DNA from: Zygnema circumcarinatum
Taxonomy: Eukaryota > Streptophyta > Zygnematophyceae > Zygnematales > Zygnemataceae
DNA: 64,000 nucleotides
NCBI GenBank assembly: GCA_037447605.1
Contig: CM074813.1
Location: 42,489 to 106,488 of the forward strand
Reading direction: 5' to 3'
The notes under the pieces are model-generated. The model saw only the letters and a program-made list of their open reading frames with translations. It was not told where the DNA came from and did not search any database. The translations under genes and the position numbers were made by a program. Shown here one piece after another: positions 48,901 through 60,036 of the stretch (positions are counted from its first letter, which is position 1; every line of letters starts with the position of its first letter).

Positions 48901-50614
48901 CGCATGCAGCTGAGCCTGATGGCGGAGGAGCGCGACATGCTCGCCTCCCAGCAGCAGCAGCTCACTCGGGCGCTGGCGGAGGCCCGTGCGCTCGCGGTGA
49001 TGCGGCCCGGCGCGGGCGGCAGCAGCCACCTGCTGGACGGTCCGTACAAGGGCGCCGCGGAGGCCCTCCCGGACGTGGCGCGCCTCGTGGAGCAGCTCGG
49101 GGCGGCGCGGGACCGCGAGGAGAAGCTCCGTACGGCCCTGGCACGGAAGGAGACTCTGGAGGCAGAGCTGGCGGCAGCCAAAGGGCAGATGGGGACATTC
49201 ACTGCTGAGGTTTCTGGGGCTTCTGAACAGTCGGACAATGCAGAAAGGCCAAGTTCTAACGGAGATGTGCAAGTGGTGCTTACCTCGCTCGAGGCAGCGT
49301 TGACGGCTAAAGCTGAACAGGTTGCCGACCTGCAGAGGGAGTTAGAGGAGGGCAAGCAGAGGGAGGCCGGCTTGGAAAGTGACCTGGCTACGATGTGGGT
49401 GCTGGTGGCGGAGCTCCGACGCCAAAGTGCCACCTCACGCGAACTTGCTCCTTTGCCTGATAGACCAAGGCCGGATAACTTTGATACCAAATCACAAATA
49501 GAAGTCCTTCAACAGCAGCTGGCACAAGAGCACGAGCGAAACGAGGAATTGCAGACACAGTTGGCATATATGAAAGTGCGTTTAATCTCCTAATCGAAGA
49601 TCCTTTTCAGTTCAGAACTTCCCATGAACATCTTTGTCTTGGATAGTATAAGCAGATTGTTATGAAGAAAATTATGTTATAGCATCGTAGAACTCCTCTT
49701 GAAGCCTCGAAAAGAGGTGGGATCCATCGGTGCAGGGCAATAGCTTGGAAAGCTTATCGTTAGCCTCGCTGGAGGAACTCGCGAATCTACATCAGGAGGC
49801 GCTGGCAAAGCTCGCTTTCTTCAAGGCAGGAACCTGCTCCCCGCCACTGCCGCCTGGTGAGCTGCTGCCAATCTTCTCTTGTACAGCATGACAGAGAGAC
49901 CACTCTCTTGTGCTGCGGGTTGGCACCCTTTGGGGGGCTTAGTTGTCTGACGAAGAAAGTGGAGCAGAGGATGGTTTGCAGGTGAAGGAGCAGGAGAGAC
50001 AACAAGATGAAGCAGGGTCTGCGGACAAGAGTGTGCAGGAGGGAATATGGGCCCATTTGGAGGAGTTCAAGGCGTCCACTCTATGCAGGGGTTGCTTCGA
50101 ATCAGCCATCTCCACACGCCTTTTGCCCTGCGGCCACACCTGCTGTAAGCAGCTCGGCACAGCCCACCTGTCTACCCTTCAAGTTGCACGAATTTTAGTC
50201 CTGCACCTTGCTTGGGCAGGAGGGGTCGAGTCTTGCTTGGGCCTAGCCTTCTTCCTCGCAGTAGGGAAATGGGTGAAAGTCCCCGGGACCTCGTCAGACT
50301 CCTACAGAGTCCTGAATGTTTCCGTGCCTACTGAGGTTTCGGGGAAAGGGATGCTAGTCTTTCAGTTATTCGCTGCAAGGGACACGCTACTCGCAGTTTT
50401 ATGCATTTCAATTGTGGTTGCTGGCCCTCCGTCTGGAAGCACAATGATGCACTGGATGTCGGAAATTGATGATGGTACCCGTCCTGTTTTTGTGGGGATG
50501 ACTCTTTCCTTCACAGTGTGTGGAAACTGTGTTCAGTCTGCAAGCAGCTGTCCAACGTGTCTCGCCCCGATTGCAAGCTGGCAGGAGATGCCAAGTACTG
50601 CAGCTGTAACTTAG
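39999..50614 (+). CDS. KIN7: Kinesin-7 motor with C-terminal RING finger
   Basis: Twenty-seven exons encode ~1,270 residues. Exons 1-13 (39999-40345, 40473-40570, 40778-40867, 41040-41092, 41377-41442, 41558-41611, 41886-41945, 42165-42246, 43173-43240, 43342-43401, 43696-43800, 44906-45010, 45112-45219) carry the motor: P-loop [11 protein letters not shown] (~185-195), switch I SSRSH (~297), switch II DLAGSES (~330). Exons 14-25 (45455-45598, 45709-45888, 46196-46348, 46512-46763, 47094-47240, 47708-47824, 47965-48015, 48149-48196, 48382-48660, 48767-48826, 48880-49575, 49736-49825) are mainly coiled coil. Exons 26-27 (49943-50144, 50517-50614) encode CRGC...LPCGHTCLCGNC...CPTC, a RING finger typical of plant kinesin-7 proteins. 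A Ser-rich head precedes the motor. Exon 25's donor appears to be GC and exon 26 might start 39 bases later. Confidence 0.93.
43509..43609. repeat. Degenerate CCCTTATAAG tandem repeat in kinesin intron 10
   Basis: About ten copies of a 9-12 bp unit related to GCCCTTATAAG, with variants GCCCTTGTAAG and GCCCATATACG, lie in the 294 bp intron between 43401 and 43696. Each unit includes the near-palindrome CTTATAAG. Confidence 0.75.
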
Positions 50615-51389
50615 CCACGGTAAGAAAACTGGATTTACGTATGTGTTGTTTCGATTGACTTGCAACTTCTCCGTTTATTGTGACCACATTGTTTACGGTA
50701 ACAGTGCAAATAGGTGTGAGCAATAATGGCAGACCCTTGACTGGCGACAGTTATCGAAACAGTGCAGCTGATGTCTTGATGGGATGCTGTGGGCACGAAA
50801 CACAGTCGCGGTGGCCGCGCGGTGATGCGACGTGGGCTGGGTTGCTTGTGGCGCAGGTGGCACTTTTTGACGGTCTTGTGACAGTGTGAATATGGCTCCT
50901 AGGGCTCATCCGACTCATTTTAGTGACTCATTTTTCAATAGATTTCTGATTGCGACTGGCACATTTCGTTGCTCGATTTGTTATTCGTGGTGGAGGGAAG
51001 CTGGCGGAGGAGACAGTGTGCCGCACTCAATAAGTTGGAATAAGGGGAGGTCTTCATTGTTAGGGAGGGATAAGGAAACTAATTTTTTTCACAAAAAAAA
51101 AAAATAACTTGGGTGTCAATTTTTTACAAACTGCCGCGAGATACAGTCGACAAACTAAACCATCCTGTCCCGGGTGCGAGCACAATTACAAGGGAGGTAC
51201 GCCGCGGACTCCAAGCGGAGACCGATCCTTGACTTTCGCAACGAGGGTATTGATGCTCGTCACTGAAGTGTGGCAAAGTTTTGGGCCTGACAGTGCGCGC
51301 TCTTGGAATAAACGATGATGCGGGGAAATGAGTCTGTCGGAACAAATCGTTCATTTTGAAAACCAAGAATCAGCCCATGTTCATAGAAA
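50615..51389. other. Convergent 3' spacer after the kinesin gene
   Basis: About 0.8 kb between the kinesin stop codon and the stop codon of the opposite-strand gene. There is an 11-A run near 51094. No domain or RNA gene seen. Confidence 0.4.
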
Positions 51390-54366
51390 TCAATAGGATT
51401 GCTGCGCAGATGAAGGTCGCAACTGCGCATGTCTCTTAACTTCCGCAGCGATGTAGTCCTTGAGCAGCCTATGCCCTCGATCTCTAAGGCTGGCGCGGTA
51501 CTTTCTGTCCACAAATATACGGCTCGCGTTGACGCCGGGGCAGGGGTGGTACCAGAGGCGCAGACTGTACCCGCAGTGCAGCGCTGCCTCCTCCCGCCCC
51601 GCGCGCTGCCGCCGCTCGTTGCCCGCCTCCCTGTGGCAGCCGCAGCGTCCCGTGTCTGCGTCCGTCGCCTTCTCGTCAAACCGTCCAGTTCCGCACACTC
51701 TGTCGATCAGTTCTAACTTGTTGTCCTTCCCGTAGACAAGATCTGCCATGTCCAAGAAGAGAAGTTGCAGTACTTGTCCAAATTGGAATAGGAGAAACAA
51801 CTGAAACATATATTACTCTACATCAAGCTTGTCATAAAAATGGCCATTAAAAAAGAATCACATCCGCGCGAAGGACGGCTAAAACGTTGATTCGGTTGAA
51901 CTGCTAAGTTAAATCTCTGAGAAGAAGCCGTACCTTCTACGTATCGTTCCTCTGAGTCACTTCGGAAGGCCATTTGGGACTCCCAAAGCACTGGGGCGTA
52001 GTTGCGAACCGCACGAAAGGACGAAGCCCCGTTCAGCCACTTGGCATCTTGCTCACTGTACAGGCGGTACATTGGGACCTGCACTTCATCAAGATCACCC
52101 ATGTTAGAGCAGTCTATACAGCAATTCTAAAAAAGTATATCTAGTGCTTTGCCTTTTTCCAATTTAACTCTAGGCACAATCATGCACACAACATCATTAC
52201 AAAAAGGGGGGTACTAGCGGGAAAAAGGACGGGAGTTCCAAGGGTGGATTCCGGCAGGAGTTGTCAGGATTTTCCAATATGAACCAGAGGGCCAGGGAAT
52301 CCAGGTTAACATGAGCACAATAACAACATCAAACTCATCAATTTCATAACCTGAATCAACGAGCCAGCCTGTCCATCGGAGTTTGAGTCAACCTGGCAGT
52401 CTGATCGAATTTGAACTTCAATCCACCTGAACAGATTGTTCACGTTTGAGTTGATTCACTGCCATGGTCGTTTCATTTGGTCGTCTGATTAGTTATAAGT
52501 CTGAAGTGATGGTTAGATTAACCTCGAACACTCAGACTTTGATTGATTGGAAAGCCATGCTCACTGCGGTTCCATCTGGGTGTCAGCCCGATGCTAGATT
52601 GATCTAACAGCCTCATCAATTCAAGCTGCCCGCATCAATGTTGAACCTCGAGCGATTTGGTTATCAGAATGATGCAGCTTGACTCCAATCCACACCAGAT
52701 CGGACCAATGAATCTTGTGATCCGACCATTCCAGATCAACTGCGAATTCAAATCCGGGTTGTGGCACCTCAGAATGATGTAATCTCCAAGCTTGCCAAAC
52801 AATGGAGGTGCAGGAAGCACCTTGGTGAGGCAGCAATCCAAGACAGGGATCACTTTACCTTGAAGTACTTCAGCCCTTGCTCCTCCCAACGCTTCGCAGC
52901 CTCTATGGTAGCATTCCATGCCTCACTTGTGAAGAACTGATTTCCGTCAAATGCAAGGATCCATCGAGCACCTTCGGCAATCCCATGACGCATCATCTCG
53001 TTCCGCGCTGCATTTTGTGCTGCTTCCACAAAAGACAACCATAGTTACGTCAGGAACTGCAAAATGGACACAACCAGTAAGCCTTCACACGGTTAAATGA
53101 TAGCTGCGAATTCTATTGAAGGAAAGACCGGGGAGCTGAACAGGGTTGCTGTCCACCAAAAATGACAACGGAGCACAGGTCCATGAAAAAGATTGAAACC
53201 GGACAGCTCAAAGGAGCAACTAAAACACCCAACCAAGAAGTGGACGAAGCAATAGATGAAGTGAAATATTAAAGTTGCTATATTTCATAAGGTTGAATGC
53301 GGGCAAGCAAGTCGTGTAGCCCAGATAGCCAAAGATAAAGAGAGAGAGTCCAGATGGGTCTAGCCTCACCTTCCTCCCATGTCATCTGCTCAGTACGACC
53401 TATTTTCTTGCAGTAACTTCCAATTCAGCGGCATTACGAACGCTTTCTATTTCCTTAGGCAGAACACACGTGGCATGGATTTGGCAAAAAAAAAGCATCA
53501 CAGCCAGAGGTACAAATTGAGAAGACTCGGTACTTTACAACATGGATGATTGGAAATCACATGTATAGGCTGACCTGTTACTAAATGTATCCATGAATCA
53601 CGTGGAAACGCCATGAGACTTGTAAAATTGACGCGCCTCACGATGATATCCTGCAGCCAAAGCAATTGAATGAGCCCATGGCTGACTCCGCTTCTGAGAC
53701 TGCGAGGATGAGGTCATGCCCATAGGACACTTTACGCTAGATTTGCATCAGTGACTAGACGAATACGAGGGCAAAGCATATTCAAAAGCACATGTGCAAG
53801 ATGCTTCATAAAAAAAAAAGGGGGGTGGGGGGGCAATAATGAACCGCAACAGTCACCTGCATAGTATAGCCCGCACGAATGAGAGCATCCAATAAGAGCG
53901 CTCGCTCAGTCTCGTTTACGATATTGTTCAGCACCCAAATCTTCCGACAGTCAGGAAAATCAGGTTCATACTTAAGGGCATATCGCGTATTTTTTAGCAG
54001 CTGTCCAAAGCATTGCAGAGGAGGCATGTTGTTTCCGATTAATCGGTACAAAAAGAACTTAGGAGTTAATGGGTTCTTCCGTCCCGTTATCGAGGTCCCC
54101 TCTGAAGATGTGGAAAAAAACCCAATGCGGTTCTTTGAAGGCGACCGGCTGTCAGAGGTCTCTGCAGTAACGCCAACAAATTGGCCGGAGGCAAGCTCTC
54201 TTTGAACGCAGTCTCTGGTTCGTTGCAACGCTCTCATAATGTCTTCACGCAAAAAATATAGAGAGACGTAAAGCAAGCCGACGCCTAGCAACAGCAGGCT
54301 TGCATTCACGAGCCCGCATATTGAACGTGACTCAGGAGTGGTGGGATTTCGTTTGAATTTGCTCAT
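51390..54366 (-). CDS. Type II membrane protein of unknown function
   Basis: Five exons with consistent phases (54366-53857, 53650-53575, 53019-52859, 52078-51934, 51742-51390) encode ~414 residues; an in-frame ATG at 54393 would add nine. Residues ~15-38 form a single hydrophobic anchor after a basic N-terminus, so the rest probably faces a lumen, as in Golgi enzymes. Downstream, conserved-looking blocks are FLYRLIGNNMPPLQ, PDCRKIWVLNNIVNETE, AARNEMMRHG, RWILAFDGNQFFT, a VPMYRL stretch, and HCGYSLRLWYHPCPG near the C-terminus. The FDGN and acidic residues recall nucleotide-sugar enzymes, but I cannot place it in a named family. It shares a short divergent promoter with RH22. The gene itself is well supported; its function is open. 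Confidence 0.75.
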
Positions 54367-55020
54367 TGCGAGGTAAGTACGCTTCGAGAACAAGAAATAG
54401 GAAATTCCTGTAATGTGGAAGAGGCCGACAGAATGCGGTACATTAACGACCTTTCCTTGGAGAAGATACTATAATGGCATTATCCACATTCACAGTTAAG
54501 CGCTGCCTAAGGGCTATGATGATACGCCTGTGAAAAACACGCAGTGCACGTGGTATAAAATGAATTGAAGCCTGTTGAAAAAGTCCGATTATTGGACTCC
54601 ATTCATGAACCTATCCTGCATTGCGTGGCAATACCTCCGGGACTATACGGTAGCAGTCACAAGTTCTGCATCTACAAATCCGAAATGTGAGGATGACGCA
54701 CGGCCCCTACCAGGACCACGCCCTCGTCGCCTCAGCAGACCGCCCTCCCGCGCGTCCGCCCGCGCCTCCCCTGCGCGACCCCGCCCGCCATCGCCCTCGA
54801 CCTCGCCCCTCCCTTTCCCTCCCTCTCGCTCTCTCTCCCTCTCTCTAGCTCTCTCTCCCTCCCTCTTCCCGCCCTTCCCCGCGGACCCCACCGTACATAG
54901 TACTGCATCGTCACATACTGTACCGAGTGGCCCGACTTGGCGATACGATATCGATACGGAAGCGCCGAGGGGCGCCGCCGGGGGGGAGAGGGAGGAGCGC
55001 GGGAGCAGCCGTCGGTCACC
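54367..55020. promoter_or_regulatory. Divergent promoter between unknown gene and RH22
   Basis: The 654 bp between two divergent ATGs includes a long CT tract (54795-54875), CCGTACATAGTACTG and ACTGTACCG elements at ~54890-54930, and a GATACGATATCGATACGG block at ~54940. Promoter role is inferred from position. Confidence 0.45.
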
Positions 55021-58000
55021 ATGGCGGAAGGCCTCGGCCGGGCGTGGCTCGGGGGGAGGCCGGGCGTGCAGCTCATGGCCCTCTCGCGCCCTCTCAGACT
55101 GATGGCCCTGCTCGCTCCTCGCAACGCCGAAGCCATGGTTGGAAACAGGCCCTCTTGTGCGTCGCATGCTGCTGTGTGGTCCACGCGTCTGTTCCAGCTT
55201 TCCAGGCGAAGCCTCTCGGAGCGGCGAGCCCGTGCGGGTGTGGCGTGGGCGTCCATGGCGGCAGAGAAGGTGGAGCGGGGGCGCCTTGACGAGTCCTTTT
55301 ACGGCGCTACGGAAGCCTCGTGGTCCTCCCTCGGGCTGGCCAGCCCCGTGGCGCAGGCGCTGGAGCAGGCGGGCTTTGACCGCCCCTCTGCCGTGCAGGT
55401 AGGTGCATGGCGGCCGACCTCATGACATGTTGGCGCATCACTGCGGAGGCTCTAAGCCCATCCGTCTGCTAGAATCCTCTCTTAACTGTTAATTTAATTG
55501 TAACGTGCGATCCTGTTCGATTCTCGAATTGTCTCCATTGTCGTTTTTGCACGAAATCGCGTAAGTATCTGCCATTCTTCTTATTTTATGAAGCTGCCAA
55601 ATTCAGCATCTCAAAAAGACATTAGCACATCTGGCATGCCCCACCTCCCCTCCAATGTTACCAGGGTAGCTGAGACAGAGTTAGCACAGTTAGGAGGAGT
55701 GGCCATCTCTTGTGTAAGTTCTTGCGCTAATGCTTATCATAAAAGTCTTGTTTTGGCCTCCATAGGCCTGATAAGCCTCATATCCCGACGCTCTGCCTTT
55801 CCTGTGCCCGGTTACTGTTCTCGCTTCTTCTGCTTCATAATCACGTAACTTTTCTACCTCCGTTTCTGCCTTCTAGTCACTTTAGCTAACGGTGGAACTT
55901 GACTTGCACAGGTTTCCGCTATTCCCAGCATTCTTGCAGGGGATGACGTGGTGCTGGCAGCAGAGACAGGCAGCGGGAAGACTCTTGCATACCTCTCTCC
56001 TTTGGCCCAACTTTTACTGGCGAATGTGCAGCAAGCAGTTAAAGGCGGACAGCCATTCGCCCTTGTTTTGTGCCCAAATGCGACCCTTTGCCAGCAAGTT
56101 GCGAAGATGGCGACAGACCTTCGCACGTTGAGGGGCACTGCACTCCTTCGAGTGCAGTCTCTCTCTGGAGGGGAGGTTAGTAGACTCCTTACAAAATGTA
56201 GCCCTTAAGTCCGCTTTTACATAGCTTGTTTTTTTCGTCGATGGGCACCTAATGAGAGACTTCAGAGGGCGAGAGAGAACTGGGGAGAGGGGAATAGCGA
56301 GAGGAAATGTAGGGATCGCGAGCATGTGTAACGGAAAAACTTAAGAGCAGATTGCGAAAGATATATGTCTTCACCTTACCTGATCCTATAGTACTGATCA
56401 GGGATTAGAGGTTTTATACAGGCTTGGCCTCTGCAACCCCCCGATCTCGTCGTAGCTACTGCAGCTGCTTTGATGAACAACCTCTTTGCTTTCGATCCCA
56501 AGCGCCATCGGAGAACCGCGTTTGTGCGCGATGTGAAGCATGTGGTGAGGAACTAAGATTTGAAATGTTATTGAATAGGAGCAATGCCACTTGACGAAGG
56601 CAGGCCTTTGAGAGGAAAGACGACGTGCAGACATTTGCCTGACGTCTTTTGTTGTTTTCTAGCCTTGAATTACGGTGCTGCTTAGTGAGGCATTTCTTAT
56701 CTCTGCTTGTCTGACTAATTTTTCCTTGTCTAGTTCAATTTCAGCTTCAATACGTGCAGCAAATAGCTTAACGGCAGTGAGATCTTATGGACCTGCAGGA
56801 ACTTGTTCCGACAGTGATCAATGCATCATAATGAGTAGCGACCCTAAGAAGTTCTGGAAATGGAGTGCGGTTGTCATTGACGTACTTTTTTGTATAGCTT
56901 AAATGCTGTCCTAGGCTGTGAGCGTAAGTGGCATGACAGTATCAGCCATCAAACATACCGTACACGATGTTTGGTTTCGCTCAATTGTGTAAGCTCCCTT
57001 CTTGTGGGATTTATCGGGACCAGGTAATAGATGAGGCTGACATGCTTCTAGGAGGTGGATATGCACGGGATGTCGGCCGGTTGCTGGCTATGCTGCGCTT
57101 GGAGGAGAAGCAGAGGGCTCTGTCAACATCCTTACAGCCGTTGATTGAACAACCATGGACAGAGTTTAAGCCGCCCGGTGACGACACGGAGGCAGCAGAA
57201 CGTGGTTGTAATGCGAATGACGAGGTAGCAGATTTGGAGGATTGGAGCTGGGCAGATGCCGAATGGAAGGACGGGTCTCAAGCGTTGAGCGAACCGCAAG
57301 GAAATTTTAATGAAATGACTGATGACAATGAAAGACGAGGAACCCATCGAGATGCAGATAGCAGTAGTTCCAGAATGACGGGTGAGGAATATAACAAAAA
57401 GGTTGGCGGAAGGAACAGCGTGAGAAGAGGAAAGCAACAATATGCACGCAGCAAACAGTACATTTTTGTGGCTGCCACTCTGCCAGGCAGTGGGAAACGG
57501 ACGCCAGGGGAGACTCTTAGAAGTCAATATCCTTCAGCCAAGTGGATCAGTGGCGAACTCCTTCACTGCAATAGCCCTCTGTAATGACACTCCCGCCTAG
57601 AGCCAATCCTATGTTCGCCCCTAGTGCTGTAGAAATCGGATAAATCTTAGCAAAGCTGAGTCGCAGGGGGGGAACAAATTGCTTCACTCAAACCGTGAGT
57701 CATCGAGCCGGTTCGGCTTGGCATGGCTCGCTTATGAAGGGATGAAAAAAATATGGTTCTGAACTAAGTGAAGGTAGTGTGTTTTATTGCAAACACACTC
57801 CCCCCCCAGCAGTGCTACGTAGCACCCTTGAAAATTGGCAGCGGCTTGTTCGTTTATCTTTAGTAGTTCAGAAGGAAAATGAATTTCTTAGTCTCGTTTG
57901 GCTTAGATCCACATTGGCTTGGCTTGGCTTAGTTTGGTTCATAATTCTATCATGATGGGATGGCTCATGGCTTGGATTGGCTCACGACGCATTTGCTCCT

Positions 58001-60036
58001 AATTACCTTTCTTGGCTTGGCCAGGGGGCTGAGCCAAACCGAGCCATTGTCAATCACTACCTTGAGGCACCTCTTCACAGTGCCATACGTGTGTAGCATA
58101 ATACCAACTTGGCCACTTCAAGTGAAGGTGCAGCTTTGGGATGCAGCTGATAAGGACGATCATGGATACAAAAACCTGATGAGGTCATTGCTTGGATGGA
58201 TGCAGGCTGGAGCAGCAATGGATAGAAGTGTCATTGGAGACTCGAGTGCAGCATCTGCTGGCAGCAGTCAAGCAATATATTGATGGTTCGGAAACAGAGC
58301 GAATAATTGTTTTCGCTAACAGCACAGAAGCAGTGGAAGGCATTGGAAGAGTCCTGATGCGAGCAGGCATCTCCTACAGTCTCTTCCACCGCGATGTTCC
58401 TCCAGCTGACCGGATTGCAGCTTTGGAGCGTGCTCGGAGAGATGGGGGAGTGTTGGTATGCACAGATGCAGCTGCTCGAGGTGTTGACATTCCAAATGTC
58501 ACACATGTAATTCAGGTGGGAGTGAGGAAAAGCTAAGGGAGAGTAAGTGGTGAAGAGTTGCTTGTAGGAATAGGAGAGAGCGGGTGGGGGATTGGGGGCG
58601 GGGGGAATAGAGCGAGAGTAGACGGGTGCAGGAGGCGAAGATAAGTACAGAGCAAGGAGGGCATGTGAAAGTGAGGCTGAGAGCGAGGAGGGAATGTGAG
58701 TGTGGGATTGCCAGGAGGGCAGATGCACTGGGCGAGAGGCGAGTTCAAAAGTGTGTAGGAGAGAGAACAGATGGAGAAAGTGAAAGGAGGGTGGGGGGGG
58801 GCCCGGGGGAAGAAGGGAAGGCGGATAGGGAGAGAGTAGCTGAGGGTAGTGTGGAAGGGTGCTGTAAGAAATGGAGGGCATACGGAAATGAGGGAGTGCG
58901 AGAGGAGGAAAAAGCTGCATGGCGGAGTGTGGCAAGTAGGGTATGTCGAAAAACATGCAGTTGAGGGCTTATCACGGGGAGGGAAGAAGTGCAATGCTGT
59001 TTCAAATGAAATCCAATTCAACCGTGAGAAATGATGTGTGAGGAGATGTTCGGAGGTTTGCCTCATGCTCGAGCACTCTGCAATGCCCTGTGTTGTTAGA
59101 GGTGGTCCTTATTCGCGGAGCAGTCCACATGCGATACAGTCAGCAATTTGGTGCATGGTTGACTTGAATGCAGGCAGAGTTCGCAACCTCCGCTGTGGAC
59201 TACCTGCACCGCGTGGGCCGCACTGCCCGGGCGGGGCAGCCGGGGCAAGTGACCAGCCTCTACACTGCGGCCGACTGGCCGCTGGTGGAGGCAGTGCGAA
59301 GTGCAGTGGAGGCGGGAGGACCTGTGGTGAGTGGACTGCCTGGTGGAACAATACAGCGCGTGTCGATGCTACATCTGGTCAGGAGGTGGTTCGAGCCTTG
59401 GAAATTCTGTAAAGCCCTAGGTCAGAAACCGCTAGTGTATCTGCTATATAAATTCGATCAGGCTACCTGGCGTTCCTCGAATATCTGCTTAGAGCAGAAT
59501 TTCTTCAGGTTCTTGAGAAATTCTGAAGTCAGGATTTTTTACACATAAGAGGCTTATCCTAAACGACCCCGCACGTCCAGAAAATTGCTCTGGATATTAA
59601 ATCTCAACTGCACGTTTAGGACAGGCTTGTTACTGCTGTTACTTTCGTGAAATTTGAGCTGGCTTGCTTCTTCCATTCGTTTGTTGTATCTATTGCGAGA
59701 AAGCTGTGTATTAAAGCAGTTTAGGGAGGGACGAATCCTGTCTGCAAATGAGGAAACAGATTCAGGGAATTCGGAGTTGCGTTAGATAATTGCTGAAGCT
59801 TTTATGAGTATCACCATTCACGGCAATACGAGCAGCATTGTGTGTTTGAATTAATCGAGACTTGACTCACACGATGGTTTTGATGGCCGATGCAATTGCA
59901 GGAAGGGGCCTTCAGTCGCAAAAGGAGCTTCCGGAAGAAGATTAAGAAATACGGACCATCCAGGCAAGGTGACGTTCTGCGCCACATTCATCCTTGGCTC
60001 AGTTTGCCTTTGGTTCTTGCCTTTCTCAGTAGTTAA
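55021..60036 (+). CDS. RH22: Plastid DEAD-box RNA helicase RH22
   Basis: Seven exons (55021-55398, 55912-56175, 56422-56544, 57024-57580, 58206-58515, 59174-59326, 59902-60036), phases consistent, encode ~639 residues. RH22 works in plastid large-subunit ribosome assembly. The N-terminus is Arg/Ser/Leu-rich like a transit peptide. Helicase motifs in order: Q motif FDRPSAVQ (~119), I AAETGSGKT (~142), VLCPNATLCQQV in place of PTREL (as in RH22), II VIDEADML (~256), VAATLPGSGK as motif III, V CTDAAARGVDIPN, VI HRVGRTARAG (~556). A 130-residue acidic insertion between II and III and the basic end AFSRKRSFRKKIKK also match RH22. The last exon may instead splice at the GTGACG near 59973; I used the open frame to the stop. 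Confidence 0.93.
57690..58060. repeat. GGCTTGG/GGCTC-rich repeat in RH22 intron 4
   Basis: Scattered copies of GGCTTGGCTT, ATGGCTCATGGCTTGG and the complementary GAGCCAAACCGAGCC fill much of the 625 bp intron. The pattern is degenerate and contains both orientations. Confidence 0.5.
58530..58990. repeat. Purine-rich tract in RH22 intron 5
   Basis: About 450 bp of strongly G/A-biased sequence on the sense strand (GAGAGGAGG, GGGGAAGAAGGG and similar), within the 658 bp intron. Long opposite-strand frames here are compositional. Confidence 0.6.
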
